Origin: CAYULW01 sp964445815
Lineage (GTDB): Bacteria; Bacteroidota; Bacteroidia; Flavobacteriales_E; Vicingaceae
Length of the DNA: 64,000 nt
Assembly: GCA_964445815.1 (NCBI GenBank)
Contig: CAYULW010000005.1
Location: 124,001-188,000 of the forward strand
Reading direction: 5' to 3'
A program made the translations under genes and the position numbers. The notes below the pieces were generated by a model, which saw nothing but the letters and a program-made list of their open reading frames with translations, ran no database searches and had not been told where the DNA came from. Below, piece after piece: positions 62,176 to 64,000 of this stretch; within the stretch, counting starts at the first letter, position 1, and every line of letters starts with the position of its first letter.

Positions 62176-63999
62176 TTACTCGACAACTACCTTTTTTGAA
62201 AGCCAGTGCTGATTTGAGTTTTTGACTCTTACAATATATAGACCGGAAGGTAATTTTTCTTTAAGGTTAATATCAAAAGTAGAGTGATTTAAACCTTGCT
62301 TTTCAAACACCATTTTTCCTCTCACATCAAACACAACAATCTGATCGATTTTCTCTGTCGATTGAATTTTAAATAAACCATCATTTGGATTGGGATAAAC
62401 ACTCAAGTGATCCTTTCCCGTTTTAAGTTCTGCGATAGAGACCACATCACAATTACCATCATCACTGTATTGAAACCCTGAGTAGTTAAATGTTTCCCAA
62501 TGCGAACCGGCAGAATTGAGTAGTTTAACCATCGCATTAATGTTGTTTCCTATTGGACCTATCGTATCTTCTTTATCATAACCTATCACCAAATCGATTG
62601 ACCTTCGCTCACCAGCCTCTAAAGAAAAAGAGCGAATACTGGATAATGATCTTCGATCACCCGGTGGATTTGCGTTTTGTCCTTTGCTTGTATCCAGTTC
62701 TGACCATGTGCCAGGAAGAAGAGGATGTCCCGAAAGATAATAACTAGTTGGAATATTCGTTCCGGGGTAGTTTATGCGTTTGCCATTTTGATCCATGGCA
62801 TGTAAATAATTGTACCAATGCACAGGAAGAGAAGGATCGCCATTTTGCCCACTACCAATATTGTAATAGAGATGAGTCATCATCGAGTCACTTAGGTACT
62901 TAACCCCTAGACTTGGTGGATTTATTCCATAGCCCGGTTGTCCTCTTACACCATCATCAAATGCATCCCCATTGTATGCATAAGCAATATTATGAAGGCT
63001 ATCACAACCAACATAATCGTCTGCAGAATTGCCAAGATCAAAATCAGTATAAAACCCAACTTTAATCGAATCAAAGGCAAGTTGAGAGCGATTCACAATG
63101 GTATATTTTAGAAATAGGGATTGATTCAATGCATCAGTTGTACTGTCACTGTAACCATAGAGCATGTAATGGTACTCTAACTTTAAGCTAGAGTCCTCGG
63201 GGTGATTGATCCAATAGACGGCTTCATCTCCTAAAATGGCTGGATAGTCACCTTTATGTGGTTCATAACAACCATTCCCATTCACATCAAAATAAGGCGC
63301 TAAATCAATTGCCTGATTAAAACTGGTATCTCCATTGGCAGGCCAATCTCTGATGCTTTCTGGCATTTGATAGTTTGGACTGGTAAACTGATTTTGATGT
63401 TTGATAATATCATTTTTACTGACTTTAACAATATAGTTCCTTCCGGTGTTAAGGTCACCAATAGGCCCTTCAATTAAGTTTGACATGTACGTATTGACGT
63501 TAACTATGGTGTTCAATTGACTGCGGTGTCGAGCAGCTAAGACAAAGCCTGCTGCATAGATGCCATTGTTCCCGCTACCTTTAGGAAATTCAAAGCCCGG
63601 ACGTCTTTCACCAAAATCGTTAAATAAAGGACCATTAATATTAACTCTGGCATTGATAGAGTTGATGGAAATCTCTTCTTCTTTTTTCATGGGCTCTATC
63701 CAGCTGTTAGAAACATAAATGCCTTTTTGATCTCCTGCAACGACTACTCCGTCATGTACATCTATATTACTAAAGGATTGACTTAGGGGGCGAATTTGAA
63801 AACCATCAAAAAGGCTGTCTTGCCCCCTATACAAAGCAAAATACTCATTAAAATTCTTCCCGAGCCATTTCGTTCCGTTTGGTTCTACTTCGATGTCTTT
63901 AATGAAATGAATTTCTTGATTGGTATATTCATCAATTGCTGTTATTCTTTTTAAGCCATGTAAAGCACTTAGTTCGAAATATTGATTTTGAGGGGCTAA
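62176..63999 (-). CDS. T9SS type A surface protein (5' end outside window)
   Basis: The frame stays open to the right edge, so at least 607 residues are seen and the N-terminus is missing. Residues near the cut (ITAIDEYTNQEIHFIKDIEVEPNG, GVVVAGDQKGIYVSNS) look like a beta-propeller or reporter-type repeat. The middle holds blocks shared with the 1408-residue protein at 36462: IYAAGFVLAA, DVNGNGCYEPHKGDYP, DFDLGNSADDYVGCD, YNIGSGQNGDPSLPVHWYNYL and NPPGDRRSL. The last ~75 residues are a type A sorting domain (LSVYPNPNDGLFKIQ, VFDVRGKMVFE, LPSGLYIVRVKN). Export through T9SS is expected; the role is unknown. It converges on the glycosyltransferase operon. Confidence 0.85.
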   Translation of the reverse strand, partial: LAPQNQYFELSALHGLKRITAIDEYTNQEIHFIKDIEVEPNGTKWLGKNFNEYFALYRGQDSLFDGFQIRPLSQSFSNIDVHDGVVVAGDQKGIYVSNSWIEPMKKEEEISINSINARVNINGPLFNDFGERRPGFEFPKGSGNNGIYAAGFVLAARHRSQLNTIVNVNTYMSNLIEGPIGDLNTGRNYIVKVSKNDIIKHQNQFTSPNYQMPESIRDWPANGDTSFNQAIDLAPYFDVNGNGCYEPHKGDYPAILGDEAVYWINHPEDSSLKLEYHYMLYGYSDSTTDALNQSLFLKYTIVNRSQLAFDSIKVGFYTDFDLGNSADDYVGCDSLHNIAYAYNGDAFDDGVRGQPGYGINPPSLGVKYLSDSMMTHLYYNIGSGQNGDPSLPVHWYNYLHAMDQNGKRINYPGTNIPTSYYLSGHPLLPGTWSELDTSKGQNANPPGDRRSLSSIRSFSLEAGERRSIDLVIGYDKEDTIGPIGNNINAMVKLLNSAGSHWETFNYSGFQYSDDGNCDVVSIAELKTGKDHLSVYPNPNDGLFKIQSTEKIDQIVVFDVRGKMVFEKQGLNHSTFDINLKEKLPSGLYIVRVKNSNQHWLSKKVVVE

Positions 64000-64000
64000 T

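Noticed and set aside
1..64000. tRNA, rRNA, insertion sequences, phage or CRISPR loci
   Set aside because: All gaps are under 200 bases and contain no cloverleaf-like GTTC arms, transposase frames or regularly spaced repeats that I could recognise.

Overview
The window comes from an AT-rich genome of the phylum Bacteroidota, most likely order Flavobacteriales (family not resolved). The evidence is consistent: proteins with type IX secretion (T9SS) type A and type B C-terminal sorting domains, PKD-repeat adhesin-like proteins, a PorV/PorQ-family barrel, a TonB-dependent receptor with an N-terminal carboxypeptidase-regulatory-like domain, DUF2480 and DUF5686 proteins, a long Bacteroidota-type amidophosphoribosyltransferase, and TAnnTTTG promoter boxes upstream of several genes. 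The region is chromosomal and densely coding; no gene-free gap reaches 300 bases. I see no tRNA, rRNA, CRISPR array, insertion sequence, phage gene or clear pseudogene.

Layout. 1-6.9 kb: two T9SS type B cargo proteins (the first cut by the left edge) around riboflavin synthase and methylenetetrahydrofolate reductase. 7.1-9.9 kb: lepA and thiL, convergent. 10.1-16.5 kb: a complete SUF iron-sulfur operon in the order A-type carrier, sufB, sufC, sufD, sufS, sufE, sufT-like, DUF2480. 16.5-18.4 kb: an ECF sigma factor overlapping a predicted membrane-anchored barrel protein that may be its anti-sigma partner. 18.4-22.0 kb: two tandem PKD-repeat T9SS proteins that are duplicates differing by three PKD modules. 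22.1-31.2 kb: a minus-strand run of dxs, purF-like, nhaA, an M14 carboxypeptidase, a T9SS protein and nfu. 31.2-32.6 kb: gamma carbonic anhydrase-like protein, a Rieske-fold-like lipoprotein and a small basic exported protein. 32.7-41.8 kb: an outer-membrane cassette of TonB-dependent receptor, a 1408-residue T9SS-type surface protein and a PorV-like barrel. 41.9-50.9 kb: greA, a HIT protein, ruvC, a flippase-like membrane protein, a GT2 glycosyltransferase, an orphan Opp/Dpp-type permease, an AtoE-type transporter, ligA and a radical SAM/SPASM enzyme. 50.9-55.5 kb: a DUF5686 outer-membrane protein and a TMTC-like membrane TPR protein. 55.6-62.2 kb: a tightly coupled operon of an FAD oxidoreductase, a membrane polyferredoxin, a polyprenyl-phosphate-sugar-synthase-like GT2, a cellulose-synthase-like GT2, a GT-C type mannosyltransferase-like protein and a 62-residue membrane protein. 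62.2-64 kb: the C-terminal part of another T9SS type A protein, homologous in its middle to the 1408-residue protein of the outer-membrane cassette.

The most interesting points are: the receptor/cargo/PorV cassette and its distant paralog; a possible surface or periplasmic protein O-glycosylation locus (TMTC-like protein plus the adjacent glycosyltransferase operon); the sigma factor/barrel pair; an internal two-fold repeat in the SUF-linked DUF2480 protein; and the fact that six of the nine convergent gene pairs share exactly four bases, with interlocked stop codons. Many starts are TTG or GTG and many genes overlap by one to four bases, so translational coupling is widespread.
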